Of a DNA stretch of 64,000 bases, positions 51,619-61,752 are shown piece after piece. The stretch is taken from assembly GCA_902493855.1 (NCBI GenBank), contig CABUQV010000009.1, forward strand, positions 10,617-74,616, read 5' to 3'. The stretch is from an uncultured Collinsella sp. GTDB taxonomy: Bacteria; Actinomycetota; Coriobacteriia; Coriobacteriales; Coriobacteriaceae. How positions within the stretch are numbered: position 1 is the first letter of the stretch; every line of letters starts with the position of its first letter. The notes under the pieces were generated by a model. It made no database searches and was not told the origin of the DNA. It saw nothing but the letters and a program-made list of their open reading frames with translations. The translations under genes and the position numbers were made by a program.

Positions 51619-52458
51619 GTGACCGACACGCCAAGTGAACATACTGAGGGCCTGCTCCGCATTGGCGAGATTGCGCGCCTGTTTAACCTGAGCGTGGGCA
51701 CGCTACGTCATTACGAGCAGATGGGCTTGCTGGATCCGGCGCACATCGATCCGGCAAGTGGATACCGCTACTACGGATCGCGGCAGCTCTCCACCCTCAA
51801 CACCATCAGTCATCTGCGTGTTCTCGACTTGCCGCTCACACAAATCCGTGAGTTTGTGACCACGCGCGATGTGGACCTCATGCAGCGGCAGCTGGCGCAG
51901 CAGCAGGAGCTCATCGAGCGCAAGCGCCGCGAGCTGGAGCGCGTGTCGCGCAAGATCGACAACCGGCTTGCCCTGCTTCACGATGCCCTGAACACCGAGC
52001 TCGATACCATTTGCACAATCGATGCGCCCGAGCTTCGCTGCGCCGTATTGCGCGAACGCGTCAAGCCTACCGACGCCTATGCGCTGGAGTGGCAGATTCG
52101 TCAGCTGCAGAAGGGCCAGCACGAGACCTTTGTCTTTCTGGGCAACTTAGGCGTCGGGATTAGCGCCGTGCGCCTCGCCGCCGGCGACTTTGACGGCTAC
52201 GACGAGGTCTTTATGCTGCTCGATGACACGGACGATTACCTGGGCGATGTCGAAGTACGTCCCGCCGCGCGGTGTCTGACGGTCAGCTTCCGCGGCACGC
52301 ACGGTCAGGCGGCCCCGCGCTATGAGCGCTTACTCGATTACATGCACGAGCGCGACCTGTCCCCCGCCGGTCCCTCGCGCGAAATCGCCCTCATCGACGA
52401 CATCATCAGCGACGACCCAGGGGCGTATGTGACGAGGATCGCGATACCGGTCCGCTAA
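51619..52458 (+). CDS. MerR-family multidrug-type regulator
   Basis: This 279-residue regulator has an N-terminal winged helix LLRIGEIARLFNLSVGTLRHYEQMGLLDPAHIDPASGYRYY, a long coiled dimerisation helix (about residues 85-125), and a C-terminal GyrI-like effector domain of the BmrR/TipA kind. It should bind bulky hydrophobic drugs and twist its promoter to activate transcription. The start is GTG at 51619 after AAAGGAG. Cotranscription with the MATE gene suggests it activates its own operon through the dyad at 50150. Confidence 0.88.
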   Translation: MTDTPSEHTEGLLRIGEIARLFNLSVGTLRHYEQMGLLDPAHIDPASGYRYYGSRQLSTLNTISHLRVLDLPLTQIREFVTTRDVDLMQRQLAQQQELIERKRRELERVSRKIDNRLALLHDALNTELDTICTIDAPELRCAVLRERVKPTDAYALEWQIRQLQKGQHETFVFLGNLGVGISAVRLAAGDFDGYDEVFMLLDDTDDYLGDVEVRPAARCLTVSFRGTHGQAAPRYERLLDYMHERDLSPAGPSREIALIDDIISDDPGAYVTRIAIPVR

Positions 52459-52566
52459 TCACTACCATTTATCGAGCAATTCCATCCATTTACCTTAATC
52501 CGAATTAGATTGTATTATGTAGCAAATAAAATGACAGCATATTGCCCCCCATAGGCAGGAGACATT

Positions 52567-53739
52567 ATGCCCAGAGTTCAATCACGTCGCTCGTTTCTTC
52601 TCGGCCTAGCCTCGATCATCGGCTTATCCGCGTCACGCCCAACAAGAGTATTCGCTGCCGACTCAAACTCATCCGTCGCTTTTACATCAGACCTAGCACA
52701 AGACTACGCGCTTTCCCTGTTGCCCATCGTCGACGGATCCGCGAACTTAGAGATCGAGCAAATCGTTCCCGTATGCCAACAAATCGGCCTTATCTGTGGC
52801 TATGAAATCAGTGTCACAAGGGAAGGAAGCCCTTACGGTTATTTAATACTTGACGCATCATATCCTGGGCTTCTGAAGGAGATAACCCTCGGCGATACCA
52901 TTCTTCCGATTTCAGCTTCTCTATCAAACGCCATTTCAACTTATTCCGGCCAACAGGCCACAAACCCAACCGTACTAATTTCGTACAACGATATTGAATA
53001 TGGAACTTTGGTGCCAGGAACTAGAGACTGTGTAACCAACTATAACAATATACGGTCTGTCCCGATTGTCACCGAAAAGGGTATAGCACCTCAAAGCAAT
53101 AACCCAACTTCATGGAATGCAGTCATTATCAATGAAGATGACTTGATGTTGCATTTCCAAATAGACGATTTAAACGGAATACCGTTCCGAGGAGTCTCGG
53201 AATCATTAGTTGAAGCCCGCACTAATAAGTATGCATGCGTCGTTTCTGCCTTGTACGCTGTATCAATGCATTACGGTCTCACCAGTTCAAACGCTAATCA
53301 ATTTAATCCCGATTATTATAAAGAAATATGGAACGTCACTGGCACAACAACGTATAAGACCAATGATCAGGGCGTCGAGTACGGAAGCACGATCATCCCA
53401 GATGGAATTGTTCCGTTTAAAAGTCTTGCCGCTCAAAAGGGTAGAGCACTTAATACTCAATTTTTCGGTTATCAGCCTCAATTCGCTCAGTACAGAGCAA
53501 CTATCGATCAAGGGAATATCGGCTTGTATCATATGTGGATCAACAGCCGAAACAGTGAAGGATCCGTCGAGCTATCAGGTCATACAGTCACGGTAACTGG
53601 CTATTTTACTGGGCATAATGGAAGCTCTGGCATCGAACTGCAGTGGCTCGAAGTATTCGACGGATGGAACACTTATCCCCGAGCGATTAACTATGCAACG
53701 CCCAATATGGTCAAATTGAACGGAACAGTCTTTTGGTAG
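52567..53739 (+). CDS. Secreted cysteine protease, streptopain (C10)-like
   Basis: This 390-residue protein has an N-terminal RRSFLLGLASIIGLSA stretch that fits a Tat-type or lipoprotein-free signal peptide, cleaved near VFA-AD. Residues of about 45-115 resemble the propeptide of SpeB-like proteases (LICGYEISVTREGSPYGYLILDA). The peptidase half has the nucleophile Cys224 in NKYACVVSALYAVSMHYGL and His339 in SGHTVTVTGYF; these match the order Cys then His of papain-like C10/C39 enzymes. GC is clearly below the neighbours, suggesting transfer. A small lipoprotein gene follows. The substrate is unknown; a role in host or competitor protein degradation is conceivable. Confidence 0.72.
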   Translation: MPRVQSRRSFLLGLASIIGLSASRPTRVFAADSNSSVAFTSDLAQDYALSLLPIVDGSANLEIEQIVPVCQQIGLICGYEISVTREGSPYGYLILDASYPGLLKEITLGDTILPISASLSNAISTYSGQQATNPTVLISYNDIEYGTLVPGTRDCVTNYNNIRSVPIVTEKGIAPQSNNPTSWNAVIINEDDLMLHFQIDDLNGIPFRGVSESLVEARTNKYACVVSALYAVSMHYGLTSSNANQFNPDYYKEIWNVTGTTTYKTNDQGVEYGSTIIPDGIVPFKSLAAQKGRALNTQFFGYQPQFAQYRATIDQGNIGLYHMWINSRNSEGSVELSGHTVTVTGYFTGHNGSSGIELQWLEVFDGWNTYPRAINYATPNMVKLNGTVFW

Positions 53740-53744
53740 ACCGG

Positions 53745-54131
53745 ATGGCACCATCAAAATGCTATGGCACCACGGCCTTTGCCCTGGTTACGATATTGGT
53801 GATTTTCGCTATGTTTGCATCCGTTTCTTCATGCACAGATAGAGCCCGCTATAGCGGAGGAGATGATTACCTTGTCTTTGGAGCCGGCAGCGTTCATTCT
53901 ATTGAGGGAACGGAACTCGTAATCCAAACAGACAACAGTCCCCGCTACACCGACGCTGGAAAGCAAACCCGGATTACATTCCCCTCATCTGGCCGAATCA
54001 AAGACAAGCTTTCCCAAATCAAAGTTGGGACAAGAGTTTCCTACTCACGCTTTGAGTCGGTAGACGCATCTGGATCATACGAGGGAAACGATATCGAAAT
54101 TGAACAGGCAAACACTATAAGGAGATGTTGA
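53745..54131 (+). CDS. Small putative lipoprotein encoded after the cysteine protease
   Basis: This protein of about 128 residues has a hydrophobic signal segment ending in a lipobox-like SVSSC followed by TDRARYSGGDDY. The mature part is short, beta-rich and unrecognised; a small-molecule or protein-binding OB-like fold is possible. ATG 53745 lies 5 nt past the protease stop; a TTG at 53733 would overlap it. No good ribosome site is seen, so translation may be coupled. In streptococci a SpeB inhibitor is encoded next to speB, so an inhibitor or anchor role is worth testing but is only analogy. Low GC as in the protease gene. Confidence 0.65.
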   Translation: MAPSKCYGTTAFALVTILVIFAMFASVSSCTDRARYSGGDDYLVFGAGSVHSIEGTELVIQTDNSPRYTDAGKQTRITFPSSGRIKDKLSQIKVGTRVSYSRFESVDASGSYEGNDIEIEQANTIRRC

Positions 54132-54160
54132 GGAACTGAGCCTCTGCGCAGCTCCTCAAC
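54127..54160. terminator. Hairpin between convergent genes
   Basis: GTTGAGGA (54127-54134) pairs with TCCTCAAC (54153-54160). It separates the lipoprotein gene from ligA, which converge here. No strong T run follows in either direction. Confidence 0.5.
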
Positions 54161-54166
54161 AAATCA

Positions 54167-56443
<2,277 letters not shown>

Positions 56444-56576
56444 TCACCATGGGGCCGAATAGCCCTTTCGAACCGCACCGAATCGGCAGCGGCCGGACCG
56501 GGGTGGATCGCGCGATCAAACCATGCCCTGGCCATTTCTAAATGATCCGTTTTCCTCCGTCCCCAACGGATCAATA

Positions 56577-56620
56577 AGAAAAAGAGGGGCCGTCCCACGT
56601 TGATGGGACAGCCCCCTCTG
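56577..56620 (-). terminator. Intrinsic terminator of htrA
   Basis: On the minus strand AGAGGGGGC pairs with GCCCCTCT, with an inner TGTCCCA/TGGGACG pairing, and runs into TTTTTCTTATT. It lies about 30 nt past the htrA stop. Confidence 0.85.
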
Positions 56621-56645
56621 GCATTGGTATGTGCGAAACGGCTCG

Positions 56646-58106
56646 CTAGAACCCCTGGCCATAACCTTGACCCTGGCCCTGCTGGCCCAGCAGCTCCTCC
56701 AGGTACTGGCGCAGCTGCTCGTCAGTAATACCGCCGTTGCCGGTGTCGGTCGAACTGTCGTCCTGCTGCTGGTTCTGCAGCTCCTCATCGGAGCCCAGCT
56801 CGACGGTGACCTTCTTCTCTTCCTTGCCGCGCATAAGCGTAATCTCGACCTTCTCGCCCACCTCGTGGCTGCGCAGTGCGATGATCAGGCCATCGGCGCT
56901 CGTGATCTCGTCGTCGCCCAGCTTGGTGATGACGTCGCCCTCTTGGATGCCAGCCTTGGCGGCAGGACCGTCCTCGACGACGCTCGCCACATACGCGCCG
57001 CTATCGGTGCTCAGCTTGTTGGTGCGGGCGTTGAGCGCATTGACGCTCGAAAGCGTAGCGCCCATGTACGGATGCACCGGCGTCTTGCCGTCGATGATCT
57101 GGTCGGCAATGTTCTTGGCGTAGTTAACGGGAATGGCAAAGCCCACGCCCGAGCTGGAGCCCGAGTAGCTCTCGATGAGCGAGTTGATACCCACCAGCTC
57201 GCCGTTGTCGTTGACGAGCGCGCCGCCAGAGTTGCCCGGGTTGATGGCAGCATCGGTCTGGATCATGTTGGCATAGATGGTGTTGCCGCTGGTAGAGCTC
57301 ATGGCCGTGGAGCGATACAACGCCGACACAATGCCCGTGGAGACAGACTGCTCGTTGCCGAAGGGCGAGCCAATCGCCATGACCCACTCGCCCACGTTGA
57401 GCTTGGAGGAGTCACCAATCTCGATCGGCGTGAGCTTGGAGGCGTCGGCGTCCTTGAGCTTGATGACGGCGAGGTCGCTCGAGGCATCGTTGCCCACGAA
57501 CTCGGCCTCATAGGTGGTGCCGTCGTCCATGGTCACCACGTACTGGTCATAACCATCGACCACGTGGTTGTTGGTGAGGATGTGACCCTCGGTATCGAGC
57601 ACCACGCCCGAGCCGACGCTGCCCGAGCTGTCCGACTCATCAGCAGACTGCGAAAGCGAGCCATTCTGGCTGCCGCTCGAAGTGGCGGTGATGGAAACGA
57701 CGGAGGGCAGGGCCTTGGCAGAAACGGCCTCGGCCAACGTGGTGTCCTCGGAGTCGATCGTGATCTTTTGCGTCGACGAACCCGAAGCGCCCGCCGTCAC
57801 GGCATTCTTGCCGCCGCCGATATCGAGCGTGCCGCTCATAATGAGCGCAATGACCAGCAGGGCGCCGCAGGCGCAACCGGCGAGTGCCGTAATAAAGATC
57901 GGCAGCTTTTTGGTCTTGGTCTTGACCACCGTGTGCTTGTTCACGACCTGCTGGCTGCCCAGCGGCTTTCCGGTCTGCGTGTCGTAGGCCTGCACGTAGG
58001 GAATGTTGCCGTCGGCAGGCGTCGACTCCACCTGCACGCGCGGTTGTTGCTGGGTCTCGCCGGCGTTGCCCGCATCCTGGGGACGCTGGGAATCGTACTC
58101 GCTCAT
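56646..58106 (-). CDS. htrA: HtrA/DegP-like membrane-anchored serine protease
   Basis: This 486-residue protease has a cytoplasmic N-terminal region of about 65 residues, one membrane helix (about residues 68-91), an extracellular trypsin-like domain with the triad His (LTNNHVV), Asp (ASSDLAVIKL) and Ser (NPGNSGGALV), and one PDZ domain (AAKAGIQEGDVITKLGDDEI). The C-terminus is Gln- and Gly-rich (QQGQGQGYGQGF). It degrades or refolds damaged envelope proteins. ATG 58106 follows AAAGGA. An upstream hairpin (58131-58160) and the end of the response regulator gene precede it. Confidence 0.93.
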   Translation of the reverse strand: MSEYDSQRPQDAGNAGETQQQPRVQVESTPADGNIPYVQAYDTQTGKPLGSQQVVNKHTVVKTKTKKLPIFITALAGCACGALLVIALIMSGTLDIGGGKNAVTAGASGSSTQKITIDSEDTTLAEAVSAKALPSVVSITATSSGSQNGSLSQSADESDSSGSVGSGVVLDTEGHILTNNHVVDGYDQYVVTMDDGTTYEAEFVGNDASSDLAVIKLKDADASKLTPIEIGDSSKLNVGEWVMAIGSPFGNEQSVSTGIVSALYRSTAMSSTSGNTIYANMIQTDAAINPGNSGGALVNDNGELVGINSLIESYSGSSSGVGFAIPVNYAKNIADQIIDGKTPVHPYMGATLSSVNALNARTNKLSTDSGAYVASVVEDGPAAKAGIQEGDVITKLGDDEITSADGLIIALRSHEVGEKVEITLMRGKEEKKVTVELGSDEELQNQQQDDSSTDTGNGGITDEQLRQYLEELLGQQGQGQGYGQGF

Positions 58107-58130
58107 GGCTGCGATCCTTTCGTCAAATAA

Positions 58131-58160
58131 CCAAAGGCCCGCCAAACATGTGGCGGGCCA
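58131..58160. terminator. Hairpin upstream of htrA
   Basis: GGCCCGCC (58136-58143) pairs with GGCGGGCC (58152-58159). On the minus strand it is followed by TTTGGTTATTT. It either ends read-through from the response-regulator gene or acts in the htrA leader. Confidence 0.5.
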
Positions 58161-58275
58161 TCATTGTTCACGTTGAGTTGTACCCCAATATGCGGGCGCA
58201 AGTGTATGAGAACGCAATCTTTTAGGAAGGCTTAAGTTCTGCTGCAGGCCCAAAAGGACCCGGCCTGCGTCAAAA

Positions 58276-58307
58276 CCACCACAAAGGTGCCTGTCCCCTT
58301 TGTGGTG
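58276..58307. repeat. Family B palindrome, copy 7
   Basis: CCACCACAAAGG pairs with CCTTTGTGGTG around TGCCTGTCC; the plus-strand left flank is AAAA, giving TTTT after the stem on the minus strand. It lies 5 nt past the response-regulator stop. Confidence 0.8.
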
Positions 58308-58312
58308 AAAAT

Positions 58313-58975
58313 CTAGTCCTTAAACAGATAACCCACGCCACGGACGGTGGTGATGTGCGCCGCGATCTGCGGGCCCACCTTGGAGCGGATGCGTCGGATG
58401 TGCACGTCGACGGTGCGCGTGCCTCCGCAGTACTCAAAGCCCCACACGCGGTGCAGCAGTACCTCGCGGCTGTAGGCGCGGTTGGGGTGCGTCGCCAAAA
58501 AGCTCAGCAGCGAGTACTCCATCAGCGTCAGGTCGATGGGCTCGTTATCGAGCGTCACCTGGTAGGTGGCCAGGTTGATCTCGAGGTTATCGATGTTGAG
58601 CACATCGTCGGCGGCGACGGTCTCCTCCTCGCCCATCAGGCGCTGTGCGCGAGCCTTGAGCTCGTTGGGCGTCGCCGTGGGGCATACAAAGTCGGCATGC
58701 GCGTGATTCGGCAGGCGCAGGGTGCCGAGCGCCTCGTCGTCGACAATCACCAACATGGGGACGCCGCCGCGATCGTCAAGCCACTTGGCAATCTGATCGA
58801 TGCGGTCGCTGCGGATACCGTCGGAATCGAGGATCAGCAGGTCAAAATCGTGCGCCGCAGTCGGCGAATCGGGGGTAGCCAGGCTCACCTCGACACCCAG
58901 GGTGGTCGTCAAGCTGCGGGCAAACTCGTGGAAGCGCGTCGTGCGCGCCATGAACAGGGCACTCTTTTCGGACAT
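58313..58975 (-). CDS. OmpR-type winged-helix regulator with degenerate receiver
   Basis: This 220-residue protein has a C-terminal OmpR/PhoB winged helix (LTLMEYSLLSFLATHPNRAYSREVLLHRVWGF, TVDVHIRRIRSKVG, TVRGVGYLF). The N-terminal domain has a receiver-like order (LLILDSDG, then MLVIVDD) but lacks the acidic pair at the end of strand 1, here ALFMART. It is thus probably an atypical, phosphorylation-independent regulator. ATG 58975 follows GGAGG. It begins 50 nt past glnA and has no kinase gene beside it. GlnR of actinobacteria is also an atypical OmpR-type regulator of nitrogen genes, so a role in nitrogen control is plausible from context. Confidence 0.83.
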   Translation of the reverse strand: MSEKSALFMARTTRFHEFARSLTTTLGVEVSLATPDSPTAAHDFDLLILDSDGIRSDRIDQIAKWLDDRGGVPMLVIVDDEALGTLRLPNHAHADFVCPTATPNELKARAQRLMGEEETVAADDVLNIDNLEINLATYQVTLDNEPIDLTLMEYSLLSFLATHPNRAYSREVLLHRVWGFEYCGGTRTVDVHIRRIRSKVGPQIAAHITTVRGVGYLFKD

Positions 58976-59025
58976 ATCGGCCTCCAAGGAAATGAGCTCA
59001 ATCGTACTGGAACAAGCCAGCGCGA

Positions 59026-60363
59026 TTAGGAGTTCGCCAGATAATGCTTGATCTCCCACTCGGTGATCGTGGACTCAAACTTATGCCACTCGTCGCGCTT
59101 CTTTTTGAGGAAGAAGCTGTGGATGTGCTCGCCGAGGGCATCCTTCATAAACTGCGAGTCCTCAAACACGTCGAGCGCCTCTTTGAGCGAGCGCGGCAGC
59201 GGCGTGTAGCCGGCCTCGACCATCTGACGGTCGGTAAGCTTGAGCGTCTCGGCCGTTGCCTCGGGCGGGAGTTCCAGCTTGCGCTCGATGCCATCGAGAC
59301 CAGCCGCCAGCGTGACGGCGTTGACCAGGTACGGGTTGGCCATGGGATCGGGACTGCGAAGCTCGATGCGCGTGGACAGCTGCTTGCCGGGCTTGTAGAC
59401 CGGGATGCGGACCATGCTCGCGCGGTTGCGCAGGCCCCACGTGGCGTACTGCGGCACGGAGTCGCCACCTGTGGTGATGCGCTTGTACGAGTTGACCGTG
59501 GGGTTGGTGATGGCGCTAATCTCGCGCGCGTGCGCCAGGATGCCGGCCATGTAGTGCTTGGCGACGTCGGAGAGATGGTACTTCTCGTCGTCCTCTCCCC
59601 AAAAGACGTTGTTGCCGTCGTGGTCGAACAGCGACTGATGTAAAAACATGGCGCTGCCGTCCTCGCCCGCCAACGGCTTAGGCATAAAGGAGGCGTGGCA
59701 ACCGCTCTCGTAGGCCTGCTGCTTAATGATGAGCTTGGCCGTGGTGATGGCGTCGGACATGCTCAGGGCCTCGGCGTGGCGCAGGCTCATGCCGTGCTGC
59801 GAGCGGCCGGCGGCGTGGAAGGTGTACTCCACGGGCACGGACATCTTCTCGAGCGTGAGGACCGTGTTGCGACGCAGGTCGCGGGCGGCATCGCTCACCG
59901 AAAGATCGAAGTAGCCCACGTTGTCGAGCGGCTCGGGGGTGTGCTCGTCGGGGAAGTAGTAATACTCCAGCTCGGCGCCCACATTGAGCAGATAGCCAGC
60001 TTTCTCGGCCTTGCGGAACATGCGGCGCAGGGCATCGCGCGGGTCGCCGGCAAACGGCTTGCAATCGGGAGTGCACACGTCGCAGAACACGCGGGCGACG
60101 CCGTTGTGGCTCGGGCGCCACGGCAAAATCTGGAAGGTCGAAGCATCGGGAAACGCCAGCATGTCAGCTTCCTCGGGCGTGGCAAAGCCCTCGATGGCGG
60201 AGCCGTCAAAGCCAATACCCTCCTCAAAAGCGACCTCGAGGTCCTCGGGGCTAATGGCAAAGTTCTTGAGGCGGCCGAGAATGTCGACAAACCACAGACG
60301 CACAAAGCGGATGTCACGCTGCTCTACGGAGCGGAGTACGTAATCAATGTTCTGCTGGTTCAT
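59026..60363 (-). CDS. glnA: Glutamine synthetase type I
   Basis: This 445-residue enzyme makes glutamine from glutamate, ammonia and ATP. The N-terminal RFVRLWFVDILGRLKNFAI, the catalytic GAELEYYYF, NPTVNSYKRI, and RNRASMVRIP mark GS-I. The HHQSL region reads MFLHQSLF, with Phe-Leu in place of the usual His-Val before the His. The short length and missing C-terminal adenylylation segment point to the alpha subtype, which is feedback-controlled rather than adenylylated. The start ATG follows AGGGGAG. It is followed by the degenerate OmpR-type regulator. Confidence 0.95.
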   Translation of the reverse strand: MNQQNIDYVLRSVEQRDIRFVRLWFVDILGRLKNFAISPEDLEVAFEEGIGFDGSAIEGFATPEEADMLAFPDASTFQILPWRPSHNGVARVFCDVCTPDCKPFAGDPRDALRRMFRKAEKAGYLLNVGAELEYYYFPDEHTPEPLDNVGYFDLSVSDAARDLRRNTVLTLEKMSVPVEYTFHAAGRSQHGMSLRHAEALSMSDAITTAKLIIKQQAYESGCHASFMPKPLAGEDGSAMFLHQSLFDHDGNNVFWGEDDEKYHLSDVAKHYMAGILAHAREISAITNPTVNSYKRITTGGDSVPQYATWGLRNRASMVRIPVYKPGKQLSTRIELRSPDPMANPYLVNAVTLAAGLDGIERKLELPPEATAETLKLTDRQMVEAGYTPLPRSLKEALDVFEDSQFMKDALGEHIHSFFLKKKRDEWHKFESTITEWEIKHYLANS

Positions 60364-60460
60364 GTCGCTCCCCTTTCTTTCGGGCGGGTTTCGACTGGTC
60401 TATATCGCAGATACTATCGCAGAAAAATGTTTCCGCAGGGTTAAAGCGTATCAAGCGCTC

Positions 60461-60492
60461 AAAAAACGTTCGCGAACAGGCAGTTGCGAACG
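60461..60492 (-). terminator. Intrinsic terminator of the LacI-type gene
   Basis: On the minus strand CGTTCGCAAC pairs with GTTCGCGAACG and runs into TTTTTT. It lies 6 nt past the regulator stop codon, separating it from glnA. Confidence 0.8.
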
Positions 60493-60497
60493 AGCGG

Positions 60498-61520
60498 CTA
60501 GCGCGAGGTCGAGGCGCGGTGTTCGATGTGGCCGGGAATCTCGATGCGCTTGGGGGCGAGCTTTGCGGCCTCGCCCACGGTGGTGGTAACAACGTCGATG
60601 CGCTCGGAGAGGCGCTCGACTACGCGCTCGGCAATGGTAAGGGTGTCTTGCGCGGCCGTGGTCACACCGCCAAAGAGCACATGGTTCCAGGGGTAGTCGT
60701 CAAACGTCGCGATCTTGAGCCCCGCCGACAGCGAGGGACCAAGCTGCGCCAGCGCCTCGGTCAGACGCAGAAAGACCAGGCCGTTGACGGCAATGAGGCC
60801 GAGCTTTTTGCCTGCATAGCCGCGGATAGTCTCGTCCAAGCGGCCGACGCCCGTGGCACCGCCGTCGGCCAGGGTGACGACCTCGCCCGCAAGTCCGCGT
60901 CGAGAAAGCTCGTCGGTAAAGGCCTCGGCGCGCTCGCGACGCACGGGGCTGTCGTCGCTTGCCTCGGTGAGCAGGCACAGGCGCTCGCTACCTGCAGAGG
61001 CCAAGGCGTCTACCAGGCCGGCGACCAGCTCACGGTTGTTAGATGTCACCAGGTCGACACCGCCGTCGGCAACGTCGCGGTCGAGCAGCACAACGGGCAG
61101 GCGTCCCGCTGCCGCGGCGATCGCCTTGTCGTTGCCGCCACAGGTGTTGACGACCAGACCGTCCACGTCAGCATCGATAAGTCTGGCGAGCGACTCGGCC
61201 TCCTTTGCGGGGTCGTTGCCGCTAATGGCAGTCATGAGCAAGCAGCCGCGCGCGGCAGCGCTGGCGGAAAGTCCTTCGAGCATGGCGCTCGAGAACGGGT
61301 TGGCGATGTCGGCCAGGATCACACCGATGAGGTTGGTACGCGAGCTGCGCAGATTGCGCGCGGCGGCACGCGGGCGATAGCCGGTGCGCTCGATGACCGC
61401 CGCGATGCGAGCACGGGTTTCCTCGGTCATTTGCCCGGGGCGGTTGTTGAGATAGCGCGAGACCGTGGCCGGGCTCACACCCGCCTCGGCGGCAATGTCC
61501 TTGATTCTCATCTGCGCCAT
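60498..61520 (-). CDS. LacI-family repressor, likely of ketodeoxygluconate genes
   Basis: This 340-residue repressor starts RIKDIAAEAGVSPATVSRYLNNRPGQMTEETRARI, a textbook LacI helix-turn-helix and hinge, followed by a periplasmic-binding-protein-like ligand domain (IANPFSSAMLEGL). ATG 61520 gives MAQMRIKD; a start three codons later is possible. It is divergent from kdgK-eda, and two operator-like sequences containing AAACCGATTTCG lie between. It most likely responds to KDG, KDPG or a precursor uronate such as galacturonate or glucuronate breakdown products, an inference from position only. Confidence 0.87.
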   Translation of the reverse strand: MAQMRIKDIAAEAGVSPATVSRYLNNRPGQMTEETRARIAAVIERTGYRPRAAARNLRSSRTNLIGVILADIANPFSSAMLEGLSASAAARGCLLMTAISGNDPAKEAESLARLIDADVDGLVVNTCGGNDKAIAAAAGRLPVVLLDRDVADGGVDLVTSNNRELVAGLVDALASAGSERLCLLTEASDDSPVRRERAEAFTDELSRRGLAGEVVTLADGGATGVGRLDETIRGYAGKKLGLIAVNGLVFLRLTEALAQLGPSLSAGLKIATFDDYPWNHVLFGGVTTAAQDTLTIAERVVERLSERIDVVTTTVGEAAKLAPKRIEIPGHIEHRASTSR

Positions 61521-61580
61521 AGCGCACCCCGTTTCCCAGTGTCGGCAGTCTGAGCCATTTTAGGCATTTTTTAAAAATCT

Positions 61581-61649
61581 CGGTTGCAAAACGCTGTAGG
61601 TGAGTATACTACAACTCGAAACGAAACCGATTTCGTAAACCGATTTCGG
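61581..61649 (+). promoter_or_regulatory. kdgK promoter with LacI-type operators
   Basis: A TATACT -10 box lies at 61605-61610; the -35 box may be TTGCAA (short 15-bp spacer) or further left. ACGAAACCGATTTCGT (61621-61636) is a near-palindrome of LacI-family operator type just past the expected transcription start. A second half-copy AAACCGATTTCGG follows at 61637-61649. Binding there would block kdgK-eda and possibly also the repressor's own promoter. Confidence 0.6.
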
Positions 61650-61652
61650 CGA

Positions 61653-61710
61653 GCGTTGGCACGCAGGTGCAAAGACGCACCCTACCGTCTTGGCACCTGC
61701 GTGCCAACGC
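61653..61710 (+). other. Long hairpin in the kdgK leader
   Basis: GCGTTGGCACGCAGGTGC (61653-61670) is perfectly complementary to 61693-61710, an 18-bp stem, and the 22-nt loop adds CAAAGACG against CGTCTTG. It lies downstream of the operators and ends 26 nt before the AAAGGAG site of kdgK, so it would be a stable leader structure. Confidence 0.7.
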
Positions 61711-61752
61711 CATATCAAAGGTGTACGCACGAGTAAAAGGAGCTGCGCGACC

